DNA of 64,000 bases from Isoetes taiwanensis (taxonomy: Eukaryota; Streptophyta; Lycopodiopsida; Isoetales; Isoetaceae). The position numbers and the translations under genes are program-made. The stretch is from assembly GCA_021234155.1 (NCBI GenBank), contig JAJEKV010000059.1, forward strand, positions 4,154,571 to 4,218,570. The letters are read 5' to 3'. Each line of letters starts with the position of its first letter. Position 1 is the stretch's first letter. The notes under the pieces are model-generated. The model made no database searches. It saw only the letters and a program-made list of their open reading frames with translations, and was not told where the DNA came from. Positions 11,361 to 22,870 of this stretch are shown here, piece after piece.

Positions 11361-12513
11361 ATGGATGATGCAATCAAAATATCTGCGGGCGGCTTGGAAT
11401 ATGGTGCTTTTGACCAAGTCCATGCCGATGATGTGTTTGACAAAGTCTTGTCGATGGGAAGCTTGTTTGGCGAGGACTTGCCCATGCTTTATGAGGAAGC
11501 GGGCTTCCGGTTTTGGGATGACCCCAAACAAAAAAAACCGGTTTGACTTTAACGAATCTTCAAGTGGTTGGGATATGGTTTTTCAAAGACAAGTAGGTGA
11601 TCTTTCTTTTAATGTCCTTGATGATCTTTCTTTGGATATTCTAGATGATGGGCATGTGTTTGATGAAGACTTGTCTAAGGGTGCCTTGCCTATGCTTTGT
11701 TTACCGGAAAACTCACAAAAAGAGGTGGCTCAAGAAAACGAGCATCAACATGTGTTTGATGGGGACCTTGACCTGTTTGATGCATTGGCAGACCCTGAGC
11801 ATATGTCTTATAGGGACTTTGACCAGACCAGTGCATTAGACGAGTCTGAACATGTGGTCTATGAAGACTCTGACTTGGTCAGTGCATTAGGAAAGCCTTT
11901 ATGCAGCATGAGTTGCTGGGAGGATGCAAACATGGTCTCTCAAACTCAAATTGGAGAGCCTATGTTCACAAATCGAGAAGGGAGAATGGAGGTAGCAACA
12001 CAACAAGAAGCATGTTACTCCGATGGATTGGGAGGCTTCATGGCAGAAGCAAAATCATTAGAGAACTTCACCTGCTTATCACAAGAAAACAATCCTATCG
12101 TCATAACAAGATTTGAACAGGAAGAAGTCAACACAGCCATGGTTGACTGGGTCAATGCATTGCCCAACTCGTTTCAACTTGGAAGTCAGCAGGCAACAAC
12201 CAGCATGGGTAGCACTTGTACATATCAGACTGAATGGGGCTGGGGGCCATGGGAGCAACAACCAACAGAAGAAATAGCAGCTCCATGGATGAAGAGGCAG
12301 AAGATAGAGCGGCCGCACTATGATTGCCCTCGATGTCACCGTGATAACACCCGCTTCGACTACATCAACAATAAGGATACAAAGCAACTAAGGTATTGGT
12401 GTAGAGACTGCAAAAGAGGGTTTACTGCCGGGGGCAAAGTGAGGCCATTACAACCTCGGAAACCCCGAAAATCCAAGGGCAAGCCCCGAAAATCCAAGGG
12501 CAAAATAACTTGA
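11361..12513 (+). pseudogene. Dof-type zinc-finger gene, copy 1, N-terminal frameshift
   Basis: Dof proteins are plant transcription factors that bind AAAG sites. The C-terminus holds CPRC...CRDC with spacing C-X2-C-X21-C-X2-C (12325-12411). It also keeps Dof core residues (CPRC, NTRF, NN, Q-R, C-R-C-K-R, T-GG-R), followed by a basic PRKPRKSKGK tail. The finger is divergent: canonical FCYYNN is FDYINN and RYWT is RGFT. Unusually, the finger is C-terminal, after about 300 acidic residues that include DDLSLDILDD repeats and could be an activation region. The N-terminus in the 11361 frame matches copy 2, but an extra A in the A-run at 11530-11537 shifts the frame. The ORF open through to 12513 uses a different, spurious N-terminus. 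A homopolymer error could restore the gene, so pseudogene status is provisional. Confidence 0.7.
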
Positions 12514-14849
12514 TATTTGAAGATATACAGACTCTTGCAAATGCTTATTGACATTTCACAGTCATTTGGATATGCTGTTGAGATTGTATAGCTGCCATAT
12601 GTGTTGTAAATACAACCATTTCAATTGCTCCTAAGAATTCATCTTGATCTTGTTTTGATTATGTTTCTCGTTATGTTTACGTTTTCATGATTGCCTTGCA
12701 TTTAGACTATCTTGTCCTCATGAGCTACCTTTTTACCAATATTATTATGTCAGGAGAAGTATCTCTTCCTCTGCGGAGGGAGGGTGCAGCATAGAATATT
12801 GCTGGTAATAAAGCTAGGCCAGAAATGGGTTACTGGAAAAGTGTGACACCTAACTAAGAGAGAGTCATTTTGTAGTTGGCTCTTTTCTCCAGAAAGGTAG
12901 ATGCGTCATTAGCCTATGGTATAGTTTCTACATACAGATTAGCCACATGAATTCAAGGGATTAAATATGTCACCTTCATGCAGGCATCTTTCTGATTGGG
13001 ATGCGGTTTTCCCAGTCAAAGCCACAGGTAAATTTGTTTCTTATGAATGTGGTAATATGACTGCTGCAATTCGTACCAGCAGCAAGCAGGTTGGTTCTAC
13101 TGTTATAATTAACTATTTGCCTTTGTCTGAGGAGCAAAAGTTTGCTAATTAGGCTGTCATGAATAATTTTAAGTGCAGCCAATCACACATACAAATTTGT
13201 CTCTTCGTAAGTTACCCTCCTGTGAAAGACTGAAAAATGATTGGCAAAGGTTTCAATATATGCCCAAAGCATGAAACTGCAAATGCGTCGATTTATACTA
13301 GAACTCTCGTTGTCATATTCTTTGTTTTGACAAAGGTGCTATCAAGCCAAAAACAAGAAAACCTCCTGCTCTGAAGTGCTTCTAAGTCTCACTACATCTA
13401 TATAAACTGCACTTGCTTTGCTCAATGCCCTTATCTTTAGCATGACCATTCCATTGATGTGACACTCTAAATTGTCCCATAAAGCTCACACATTCTTTGT
13501 AGTATTGGAGACAAAATTGTGGCCTGTTCAGGAAATAAAACTTTGTCTTACATTTAATATGGCTCATGAGATTGTATTTAAACCCTTCCTTGAAAAATTT
13601 TGTAGTAGATGAATTCGTCTACTTTAGGTCCATGACTTGGTTTCTTCTGTTTGACTACATGCTGATCATCAAGTTACAGAAGAGAAGAACGATATATTTG
13701 AAATTGAGTTTAACCTTTTCCATTTATTGTGTTTCCTTTCTCTTTCCCAAAGGTCCTGTCAATTTATCAGCCAATCAGACCAGACCGCTAAGAACTAAAT
13801 TGACATCCATGTGGGTAACCAACTTCGTTAGATTTTCATATGATGTGCTTAATGTGCCAAGGAAAACGGATGTCCAATGGGTTTAATAATCTAGCATCTT
13901 GTCAGTTTGTCAGCAGTAGGATCAGTGTATATGCATTGAAGTAGACAATCATATCTGGGCAAAAACAAAGTGAAATATATTACCTCATTCTTCAGTATTA
14001 CTTCCATTCAGTTAATTACTATGAGTGAGAAGGATATGATTTACTGCTACCATTTGTCATTTGAAATGGCAGCGATTGCGTGTTATCTGCCTGCTGGACA
14101 TACATAGCAAAAGTCATGAGTGTCTTGTGGACAATTAAGGAAGCTTGTGTCTTGTCTCTATTAAGGACCATCCACTGAATCAATGAGTAGAGAAGTTTTA
14201 TCATACAATGTTATATGAGCAGAAGCGTGGAGGCACCTGTAATGAGCAGACATCTATATACGCAGCATCCGTGTTGGATGCTGGTATTTAGAAAAAACCA
14301 TGCCAAGTTGCTGGAGGATAGAGAAAAAGTTCAGTCGCTGAATTTTGCACCCTAGTCATGTCTGGATAACAATAAAAGTATAGAGGATTCGAGGTCTAAA
14401 TACATTGGTAAACGCGTGTGACTTCTAGACAAGAAGTGCATGAGCATAACCTTTCTCAGTTAAAGTGATCAGCCTCAACTTTAGGCAGTGTGAGATCTTC
14501 GAGTAGAATCAAATGGCAATGTGTTGCATTTACTATCTATAACTAAATCTATTACTAAATACCTTGAATCAATTGCAGAACAAGAACCTGGTACCTGTTG
14601 ATAGCTGCGTTGGTTGAAGCAAAGATATAGTTCATGGTTGATTGTAGCAGATGATGTTAATCAGGTGCGGTGAGTTTGTAAGTCGCATATACTTACTTGA
14701 AATTTATTACACCACATTACTTGCTTATGGGTACTGTGGACAATTTTAGATCATCTTTGACATTTGCCTGGAGCATGCCGTTTCCTTTGTGGCATATTAT
14801 TTTTCAAGCGTTGGATTTTTCTTGATTTCCTTGAGCTGTTATGTAACAG
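12514..14849. other. Duplicated non-coding DNA with possible exon scraps
   Basis: This block matches 30,190-32,480. Short open pieces bounded by AG and GT appear, for example around 12983-13027 and the ORF 12967-13152. That ORF reads through in copy 2 with some changes, but I recognise no family. It may hold degenerate introns and exons of a former gene lying downstream of the Dof-like gene. Confidence 0.25.
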
Positions 14850-14941
14850 ACTAGAGAGATTCTATGCACTCAGAGTTTTGTTGCCTGATCCTTGCGCCTT
14901 TGCTGTCTGAACATGATCTTCATCGATGGCTCGGAGATCAA
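14850..14941 (+). pseudogene. Candidate internal exon, unknown protein
   Basis: The stretch is bounded by ATGTAACAG at the left and a consensus donor, GTAAGG, at the right, in both duplication copies. One frame reads LERFYALRVLLPDPC, and a neighbouring frame continues EHDLHRWLGDQ. In copy 2 (32,481-32,495 joined to 55,130-55,208) the part right of the insertion stays open across the point where copy 1 shifts, until a stop arises near its end. I recognise no family. The pattern suggests an exon of an ancestral gene that decayed after duplication. In copy 2 the copia element sits inside it. Confidence 0.4.
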
Positions 14942-15260
14942 GTAAGGGTGTACATTTGTTCAAGTTTTGCATGTAAATGTTTGGCAGGACTTTATTTATT
15001 CAGAATATGCAGGGACACACTAGGCAAACAATTTCAGTTGCATTTTATGAACATTCACAGTGCATTATCGCTTTTAAACATGATGATTCAGGAAAGTTTA
15101 GCTCCTCCCAGCTCTTGTTGATTGATCTCTAGCCCTTCAGCAATGCCCCTTTCTGTAATTGAAGATGATGAATAAGCTATTTTTGAGTATGTCAATATGC
15201 TATGTTATGAGGAGTTTAATTGGTATTCTTTTCCTAAATGAAACATGCCAACTTCAGTAA

Positions 15261-15885
15261 TATTGTGCTAATTTGTTACCTTTAATCACAGGATATGGTA
15301 CAGAACAGCATGGCAACAGGGAACCAAAGCCTTGTTTTGAGTGTTTTGCTCTACTTGATCTTTCCTAGCTTTGCTTCTTGGCCATTTGACAGAATACTCC
15401 TCCAATGGTCTAATTGTTTATTTCTGTTTTGATGCTTTCTCCCATCTATGCTACTAGAGATGAAAATTTTCTTCAGCCATGACGATGTTTTCTGTACCAA
15501 TTCAGAAAGACAATCACTCTTCAGCATGTTCTACTACGGTTCGCATTGGTTCTCACATTTCTTATCATTTAAATGTGATGTTAGTATATTGTGCTAATCT
15601 AATACACTTAATTACTGGATATGGTACAGAACAGCATGGCAACAGGGAACCAAAGTGTTGTTTGAGCGTTTTGCTCTACTTGATCCTGGTCCAATAGTTT
15701 ATTCCTGTTTTGACGCTTTCTCCGATCTATGCCACGACATGAAAAATTTCTTCAGACATGATGATTTTTCTTCCTGTTTTGTATGCTACAAACATGATTT
15801 TTCTATATTTCAACACGGCACCTGACAGCTGGTATCGCACCAATTCAGAGAGACAATCATTCTTCAGCATGTTCTACTAGGTTAG
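15261..15885 (+). repeat. Local tandem duplication (about 326-bp period)
   Basis: TATTGTGCTAAT at 15261 recurs at 15587. Both units then contain GGATATGGTACAGAACAGCATGG, CAACAGGGAACCAAAG, TTTTGCTCTACTTGATC and a block ending TCTTCAGCATGTTCTACTA. The units have diverged and carry small indels. The first has TTTAATCACAG before GGATATGG, like a splice acceptor, while the second has TTAATTACTGG. The doubling predates the large duplication, because copy 2 has both units (55,530 and 55,880 onward), the second split by a Harbinger MITE. Confidence 0.75.
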
Positions 15886-16837
15886 AAAGAAACAAAATAG
15901 ACAATTAAATACAATAGAATAATCTCACAAGTGGAACTTCCTGACCTGAAACAATTTAAACAACAAGAAGGCTAGTTAAATCCTGATAAATGTGGACAAT
16001 AAAAACGGTAGAAGATGCGAAACAATAGAAGATATCCATGCAAAGTCTTTTTGAACCTCAAGGTTGTGTTGCAAATGTGTGTGCAAATTGATGTCTTCAT
16101 AAAATTGAGGACATACATTATCGTTCATTATACATCTCATATTTATAGCGTGAATTATAGCATGCCATCATGTAATCCTACCTAACTACTGGCAAGTCAT
16201 TTCACATATCTTAGAATAATAATAGTAAGTTAGACATTTGTAGGCACATCAATATGTAGCCTTACAAGTTGTGCGACCGACTTATGTAAAATATACCACA
16301 TGTAAGGGTTATAAGGGGAGATCATGATGAACATTCACATGTATGATGGTGTGACACTCATGTATTGTAACATGTCGTATACTCCATAGGACCTTCTCTC
16401 TCCAACGGCCATGCCGTCAAGCGGGCCCTCCATCTGACTCGTTCGGATGGCCAGGTAGGCAAGCAGAGGACATAAAGGTGTCATCTCGACCTTTCCTCTA
16501 CGGGATCCTACAAACAGCAAAAGCAATATACTATCAACACTAACATAACAATATAAAATATGCCACCTCGAGGGGTGGCGCACATCCGTTCATCATCACA
16601 TCATTGAATAACAACATGTTAACTAACACATAGCAAGATTTCTACCTAGAGTCGTACTCAATTGAAAGTACGACTAATGGCTAGGGTCTGGTGTCAGTAG
16701 ATAGGGTCGTGTCAATGGTGTTAACTAGCATAAAACAATGGCTAAGGTTGGCCACTCCATCTACCCCTCCTACGCATACTGCCCAGATCAATTAAAAAGC
16801 ACCAGGCTTCGATGGAATTTGGATTCTCCAGATATAA

Positions 16838-17095
16838 TCAGAAATGTGTGGGCAGCACCATGAGCAGCTTCATGGTTATTTTGGGGTCAGATTTGCGGTC
16901 CCGAAATCTGTATTTTTTGATGTGGAAATATTTCTGAAACATATTCATATCACATATCTACCAAAAGAACTCTAAAATGGCTTTCTAGTGCAATAAATTT
17001 CATCTGAAACGGAGTTCCAGATCTCCAGTTATGATTGAAAACGCGTGACCGTCTTTCAGAGTGCCTAGGGTTTCAGAGCGCCTAGAGAAAGGTAA
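16838..17095 (+). repeat. Dispersed repeat, unit 1
   Basis: About 260 bp beginning near ATAATCAGAAATGTG matches 17,960-18,236. Shared blocks are GGTTATTTTGGGG, TTTTTGATGTGGAAA, AACATATTCA, GGCTTTC and GGAGTTCCAGATCTCCAGTT. Both end in repeats of TTTCAGAGCGCCTAG. No ORF is visible. It may be a terminal portion of an unrecognised retroelement. Confidence 0.7.
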
Positions 17096-17559
17096 AAAGG
17101 TAGACCTTATACCCAACAAATTCCAGTTGAGACTGAGTTTGAATAAGGAGGAGGCACCTCCTTCTTGTTGAACCATTCTGGTTCAACTCCAGTCTTGAGC
17201 CTTCCAGGCATATATCCCATGTTCCTGCTTGCCTTTTAGCCATTGTACTCTTGATTCCTGTTCATATATCAAATTCCTTGTTGATTTTGCCATATTTCTT
17301 CTGTATTTCTTGTCTATTTTCCACGTATTTTCCTTGTTTTCGCGTAGGTTCATGACATGTCCTACAACACATATGCCAGTATGTTCTACCCATATTATCA
17401 ACTTCTTCTTAGTAATACTTGCTAGGACCTTGGAAAAAATTTGGATTGCCCATGATCATATGATAATTAGAAGGGCCATTCTTATCACCTACTTTGTGAA
17501 TCGGGATGATCTTATTAATAGATAAGTTTTGCAGAGTTTAATTGTTGAAGGGCACAGAA

Positions 17560-17960
17560 GCATACCAAAAGGAAAAAGTGGTATACTTGAAATTATTGAA
17601 GTAAAAAAAGAAACGGAAATTTATTACAACACCAATGGGAGCTAGCAGATATGCTAAAGAAACAACCTAGGAGTTTCCGGAAAGGACTGAAAAAGAGGAA
17701 AGGGGGGAACAAAAAGTCAGAGATACCCAAGGAATTGACTGGAAAAGATACCTCGAAAAGTTATATAGGACAGGGGCCACGCCAATACCAATACCTGTGT
17801 CACCAGAAGTAAAGAAACCATGTTTCAACAAACATGAAGTAATGATAGCACTACAAAAAATGTCTAATAACAAGGCACCAGACCTCTATGGACTCACTGT
17901 GGAGCTGCTGAAATGCATCGGCACAGTGATAGGGGATCAAGTCATCAAAATATTCAGATA
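17560..17960 (+). pseudogene. LINE reverse-transcriptase N-terminal fragment
   Basis: The ORF from 17797 reads FNKHEVMIALQKMSNNKAPD and then GLTVELLKCIGTVIGDQVIKIF. This is the conserved block immediately before LINE reverse transcriptase domain 1 (usually A..KM...KAPG.DGL..E..K). Upstream sequence from about 17620, in a broken frame, resembles the linker. Homology stops sharply at about 17960, where the second copy of the 270-bp dispersed repeat starts, so the repeat or a rearrangement has cut the LINE. No catalytic YADD region is present. Confidence 0.6.
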
Positions 17961-18236
17961 CAATCGGAAATGTGCGGGCAACACCAGAGCGGGCTTAGGG
18001 TTATTTTGGGGCCCGATTTGTAGTCTGGAAATCTGTGTTTTTGATGTGGAAAGATTTTTGAAACATATTCAACTCACATACCTAACAAAAGAACTCTGAG
18101 ATGGCTTTCCAACGCAACACATTTCAATTTGAAGCGGAGTTCCAGATCTCCAGTTATGATTGAAAAGGCGTGGAAGGCTTTCAGAGCACCTAGGGTTTCA
18201 GAGCGCCTAGGGTTTTGGAGCGTCTAGAGAAATGAG
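17960..18236 (+). repeat. Dispersed repeat, unit 2
   Basis: This is the second copy of the repeat at 16,838-17,095, in the same orientation. It directly abuts the LINE fragment. Its end carries three successive versions of TTTCAGAGCGCCTAGGGT. Confidence 0.7.
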
Positions 18237-20357
18237 ATATCATATGGAAATGTGATACCATATGCCTAATCCATGAATAGATGCCCGAGATGAATAGTAC
18301 CTACAAGAACAAGGGACAAGCTTGTTGCAATGCGAGCACAAAGCCAAGAGAAAGGTTAAGAAGGAAATTTAGATTGAAGTCAAATCAGATTCCCTAGCAA
18401 GGAGTTCCACATGGTCAGTGGAATGGTCAAGAACAAGAATAGGAGAGCGAAAGTAAAGACTAAGATAGGTGATGTCGAGGTCAAGCTAGCAGAGTAGAAG
18501 CAGGTAGTGATGCCAATCAATAACGTCAAAAACATATCAAGCTTGGATATAAAAGTCCAATGGACGTTGTAAACAAGACAATCCATCAACGTCGAGGTCG
18601 ATTTGGAAGGTCATCTATAATACTCTAATAAGGTATAGTCACCAATTGCCAACTACCTAGCTAACTGATTCCAAAATCAATATATACATAAATATGCTCC
18701 ATATATAGAGAATCCAAGGATCTAAATATAAATGATGTATGACAAACCCACTCAAGACAAATCCCAAGTCTAGATGCAAAAAACTAATAGTTCAAGACAT
18801 GTAGATATGGAAGACAACCTTGATGTCGAGCCAACGACTGCAAACCGAGAGAAAATATGCAAAAAAGATATTACCATAAGAAGTTAGCTTATATTTTGGA
18901 CAAGTAGTTGAGACATTCTATTATATAGAATGAATGCTAACCATATGACATGTACAAAACCCCTATCTATACCAACTGACGTGTCGAGACAATGAGGGAA
19001 AACATAGCAAGAAAAGGAAAACAATATGAACCTCAAAAATAAAGATCTCTTGTAGCTGCTTCAAGTAATAGAAATCCCACAATGAAAAAAAAAACAATGA
19101 AAATAAAAAAACAAAACTTCAGAAATTGAAATGCCAGTCGGTAGCCCAAAAATGCTTAAGCAAAAATTGGAAACCCATATTCCAAAGTGACTTAAGTTCA
19201 ATCATAAACAAATCCATGGGGAGTTGCAAACAAGAAAATATATATGGAAATTCAACAACCAAAAAACTGAATAGCAAAAACTCTCTTTGTGCCACCATGG
19301 AGTAATCTATAACAAATGATAAAGATCCAAGAATAACAAATTATTGACAAAAGAAAAACTTAACATAGCATCTTAAGAGACAAATGTCTAACAACATGAT
19401 TTATAAGTCTCTTGTTGAAATGCAAAATTATAGAACAAATGTAAGCATTATGAAACATGAATCAGAATGAGAAAAGGTCAAAACAAAATCACCTACATGA
19501 CAAAAATAAACTCCCTGCTAATCCTTAGAATGAGATGCTTATAGGATGCAGAAGACAAAGAACTAGGCGAGCAATGAACTAACAAACTATTTCATGAATC
19601 TCACCACAATAACAGAATCAAGTGATAGAATAATGCATGATCCCCTCGATGTCCGAAATCCATGTTCATAAGACATTCCAAACTTAAAATCCAAAAGTAA
19701 ACGTCAAAAAGATAAAAAGTAAAGAATCAGTTCACAAAGTAATGTATGATGATGAGGTGTGCCAAAATTGAATATTCACAAAATTCAATAATCAAGCGCA
19801 AGTTCAGATGCAAAATGTTTGAATTAATATGGGTACATGCCCAAGTGGTAATGCTGGACAGATGGCAGTTAAATTAAAATACACTTGGTTGTGATATACA
19901 CATGGCTTTTGCATGAACCAAAAAAAAAAGAAAAAAAAGAAAAAAAAAGGAAAAAGGTCAGATTATTGTGAGTTGAATGTCACCGGATTTTGCCGGATTT
20001 GCTGAAGCCCACTGAGCTGCTGAAGTCAACCGAGCTGCACTCGGATTTGGTGTACTTGGCCGTTTTGATGCTGGAGTAGATCGGAATTGCAGAAAGCAGG
20101 TTGTATTGTGCTTATTGATATTCTGGCAGTAGTCCAGTGGATATTGAGGAGGTGAATAAGGGAGAAGATTGAGCTTAGTTTCCTCCTGGGTTCAATTCCC
20201 AGACTCAAAGCTTTTGATTCTAATAAAATTCATACTCATAATATGCACATAAGAAATTTCGTCACATAAGAAATTTGGTCTAGAAACAAAATTGATGTAA
20301 ACCTGATAGAAAATATGTGAAAGAGCATACAATTCAACATGTGAAAAGCCCATATAA
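18237..20357. other. AT-rich spacer without genes
   Basis: No gene is supported. It contains a purine tract (about 19,921-19,957, runs of A with single G). A pol III A-box-like TGCCCAAGTGGT (about 19,842) and a B-box-like GGGTTCAATTCC (about 20,188) also occur, but are too far apart for one tRNA or SINE. Confidence 0.4.
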
Positions 20358-22870
20358 AAGAATGAGAATGAGAATGATTTTTATAGATCCATCGAGGCCA
20401 ATCGGCATATGGGACCCATAAAGAGCGCAAACAAACTTATTCTTGTCAGGGTTAAAAACCCCTCACTCAAGGGTTTTCGAGGGAAAACCGATAATAAGAA
20501 TAAGAATGTCAAAACCGCATAAGTATACATCAATGTATATATACATGTCAAGTGTGTGCCCGAGGACATAGCTGATCTCGCATGTCCATAACCTCCTCGA
20601 AGGTATGATCCCAAAGACCGCGACGGATCTTTGTACTCAATGTCACATGTAACGGTGGCCGGGCTTGACCAACTCAAAGATAGCGTCCGAATTTGATCAT
20701 ATGTTGGGCAACTTTGAAGGGTATGAGATTCATCCTCAACGACTCCCATTTGGCAAAGATTGACAGAGCACGCCCCTGGCGTGGCTCACCAATCCATCCG
20801 CCTGTCTCACCAAGATGATGATCGCATTGAATGGGGGCAATGAGTCCGCGCCTTTTCATGGGTAAGTGGGTACGCAGTAGCATTGCGGGCCTCGCTCCAA
20901 TGTGGGATTTATGTGGCGGTAGTGTCTTTGCCTTGACATGTTCAAGGGCATTGGCATCCCAAAGCTTGCCGAGGAAGCAAGCGCCAAGATATTGCCTCAA
21001 GCTATGGCGATCGCCTCTGTTTGCGTGTATGCACCGGTGCTCTGCACATTCCATCTAGCCAACCATTGAGCTCTCTTTTCCCTCCAAAGAGGCCTTGAGG
21101 CGCCGCGCCCCATTGCCATGATATAAGCTAGTTTAGGAAGACGAGCATCATCCATATTGACCACCTTCTCAAAATAGACAATGTGGCGATCAAGGGCCGC
21201 CCTCCTGAAGAGGCAAGAATCATCTCTCCAGTAGAATTTGATACGGACTGTGGACTTCACCCCTAGTGCTTTCGTACTAAGAAGGCTTTCTGGACACCGC
21301 CCCAAGTCATTCCAAGTAGCAAATGATACCTCGGGCCCCACACTTCCACCCCGTGATAAAAGGACGGGGCTCTACTAAGACCTTGAAGCAGGTGTGACCG
21401 ATGGGCCCAATCATACAACTCCGCTCTATGACTATTGTTTTGCATTGCATATAGTGCCTTCCAACCTGCCGTCGTATGGATGTATCGGTGCATAGTAGAA
21501 GGAAACTCTACTCCCAAATACTTGTATGTGGATGCAACTTCCACATTCGACCTTGGTAATCGAAGGAAGGGACCCTCTACCGACGTGAAGATGATATGAA
21601 AACCACCTTAAGTCTTGGCGGTGTTAACGCCAAGATATCGGCTTGGCCATGAATCGTGTCCGGGGCATCGAGATGTCGTTGCATGTCCGGCTGGTGTGTA
21701 AGCTAGAAGGTCCACATCATCAAAGATATATTAAGCGGTCGATGATCCGATAGAGAAGGTGAGCTCCATCACCCCCATTATCGCAAACCCGACTCTCCAA
21801 TTGATCAATGTAAAGCCCAAACAATGTTGGGGATAGAGGGCATCCCCGACGAACCCGATACTACTATCAAATGGTTGGTTTGTTCACGCGAACCCACAAA
21901 GCATCTTTCATATAGCACGCATTAATCGCATTCTCGCAAATCTCTGGGAACCCCGGTATTGCGATCTTGCCCATAGTTTTTCCCGCCCGGCACGTGTCAA
22001 AGCGCCTTCGCCAAAATCCACAAAGCAACAATATAGATCCCGACGGCGGTTCCCGCTGTCTTCAATCGAGTTCGCATAGCGTGAAGAGGCGTGGTCAATG
22101 GTTGAGTGCCGGGTCTGAATCCCCGCCTGGGTGAGGGCCCACCTCTGCCGCCTCTCCGCTTAACCCGGTCAACCGCTGCTCGAGAATCCCAAAGAAGCGC
22201 TTTTGCAAACACCGAACCGACCATGATTGTTCGTAATTGGTGGGGCAAGGGTGGGTCACCCGCCTTATAGATGGGAACAACTACGCTATTGGTCCCCGCA
22301 GCGGGGAAGCCTTCCTGTAATGCCTTGTTGAACAAGGCGGTCATCATCGGTATTATGGACGGCCCCGCCCACTTAAGCAATTTCGGCCGCATACCATCCA
22401 AGTCCGGGCTTTCCCATTGGCAAGACGTCAGAAGGCTTGTTCCACGCCCGAATGCGTGATTTCCAAAGATTGGGGCCTTCTTGCAAGGGTATCTTTGCAT
22501 GTGCACCCCGAGGGCATTATATAGCTGTTGCAAGTATTGCCTCCACCGCCGGGAGTGATATTCCTCGTGGGTCAGTCTTGGCTTTCTAAGAACCCTTCGC
22601 CGAAGGTCCCGGGTGACGTTCGGGTGAGGTAAAACATTTCCCTTTGATGCCGCAATGTACCGGCTTTCTTAGCTTTAAGGAAGATGCGATACTTGTCATT
22701 TACGACCGCATGTGGGCGAAGGTGGTTCGTGACTTGGCGGAGCCAGCGTTTGTGTTCCTTGCACTCTGCATCAAACCATTGATTACGTGGGAAGGTTGTG
22801 TTCCTGGAGGTCTGTCGTGGGCGGCTTATCCCAAAGCACCCTCGCCAAGATCCTAAGCACATCAGTCAGC
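20358..22870 (-). mobile_element. Decayed LINE with (ATTCTC)n 3' tail
   Basis: Read on the minus strand, the element starts in the endonuclease-RT linker (FPRNQWFDAECKEHKRWLRQ, 22,790-22,730). It proceeds through reverse transcriptase and ends in a C-terminal DESHTLQSC region (about 20,725). The 3' UTR and a tail of three ATTCTC-type units (20,360-20,377) follow. The 5' part, including the endonuclease, is missing, so this is a 5'-truncated copy. Its 3' UTR is related to the fragment at 29,852-30,190, sharing GGGATC.TACCT and CCCT(C)AAAACCCTT plus the GTCCCATA motif. That places the two in one family with different tail repeats. Confidence 0.75.
20674..22533 (-). pseudogene. LINE reverse transcriptase, inactivated
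   Basis: Reverse transcriptase copies the LINE RNA at the nicked target. Recognisable blocks on the minus strand are ESPDLDGMRPKLLKWAG (22,412-22,360), VVPIYKAGDPPLPHQLRTI (22,285-22,225) and RGCPLSPTLFGLYIDQLE (about 21,850-21,795). The catalytic region is degraded to FDDVDLLAYT (about 21,730-21,700), and STYKYLGVEF lies at 21,535-21,505. The catalytic Tyr-Ala-Asp-Asp is not intact, and at least four frame changes separate the blocks. C-terminal sequence with DESHTLQSC corresponds to the Cys/His motif seen in the LINE at 47-50 kb. Confidence 0.75.

Larger units (their letters stand above)
3984..16815 (+). repeat. Segmental duplication, copy 1
   Basis: From TTCAAGCCAAAGTTTGAATT (3984) to GCACCAGGCTTCGA (16815) this sequence is collinear with 24,072-57,622 in the same orientation. 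The match begins abruptly at both copies and stops abruptly at their right ends. Collinear blocks are 3984-4826 with 24,072-24,873 plus 27,981-28,080, 10,765-14,856 with 28,081-32,495, and 14,857-16,815 with 55,125-57,622. Spot alignments show small substitutions and short indels, so the duplication is fairly young. Copy 1 has its own 5.9-kb extra segment (4827-10757) but lacks the Helitron, copia nest and Harbinger MITE of copy 2. It therefore serves as the empty-site reference. Confidence 0.85.

Noticed and set aside
19842-20199. A-box-like and B-box-like motifs, possible tRNA or SINE
   Set aside because: The boxes lie about 340 bases apart and no cloverleaf can be drawn. A similar weak match near 60,525-60,565 was dropped for the same reason.
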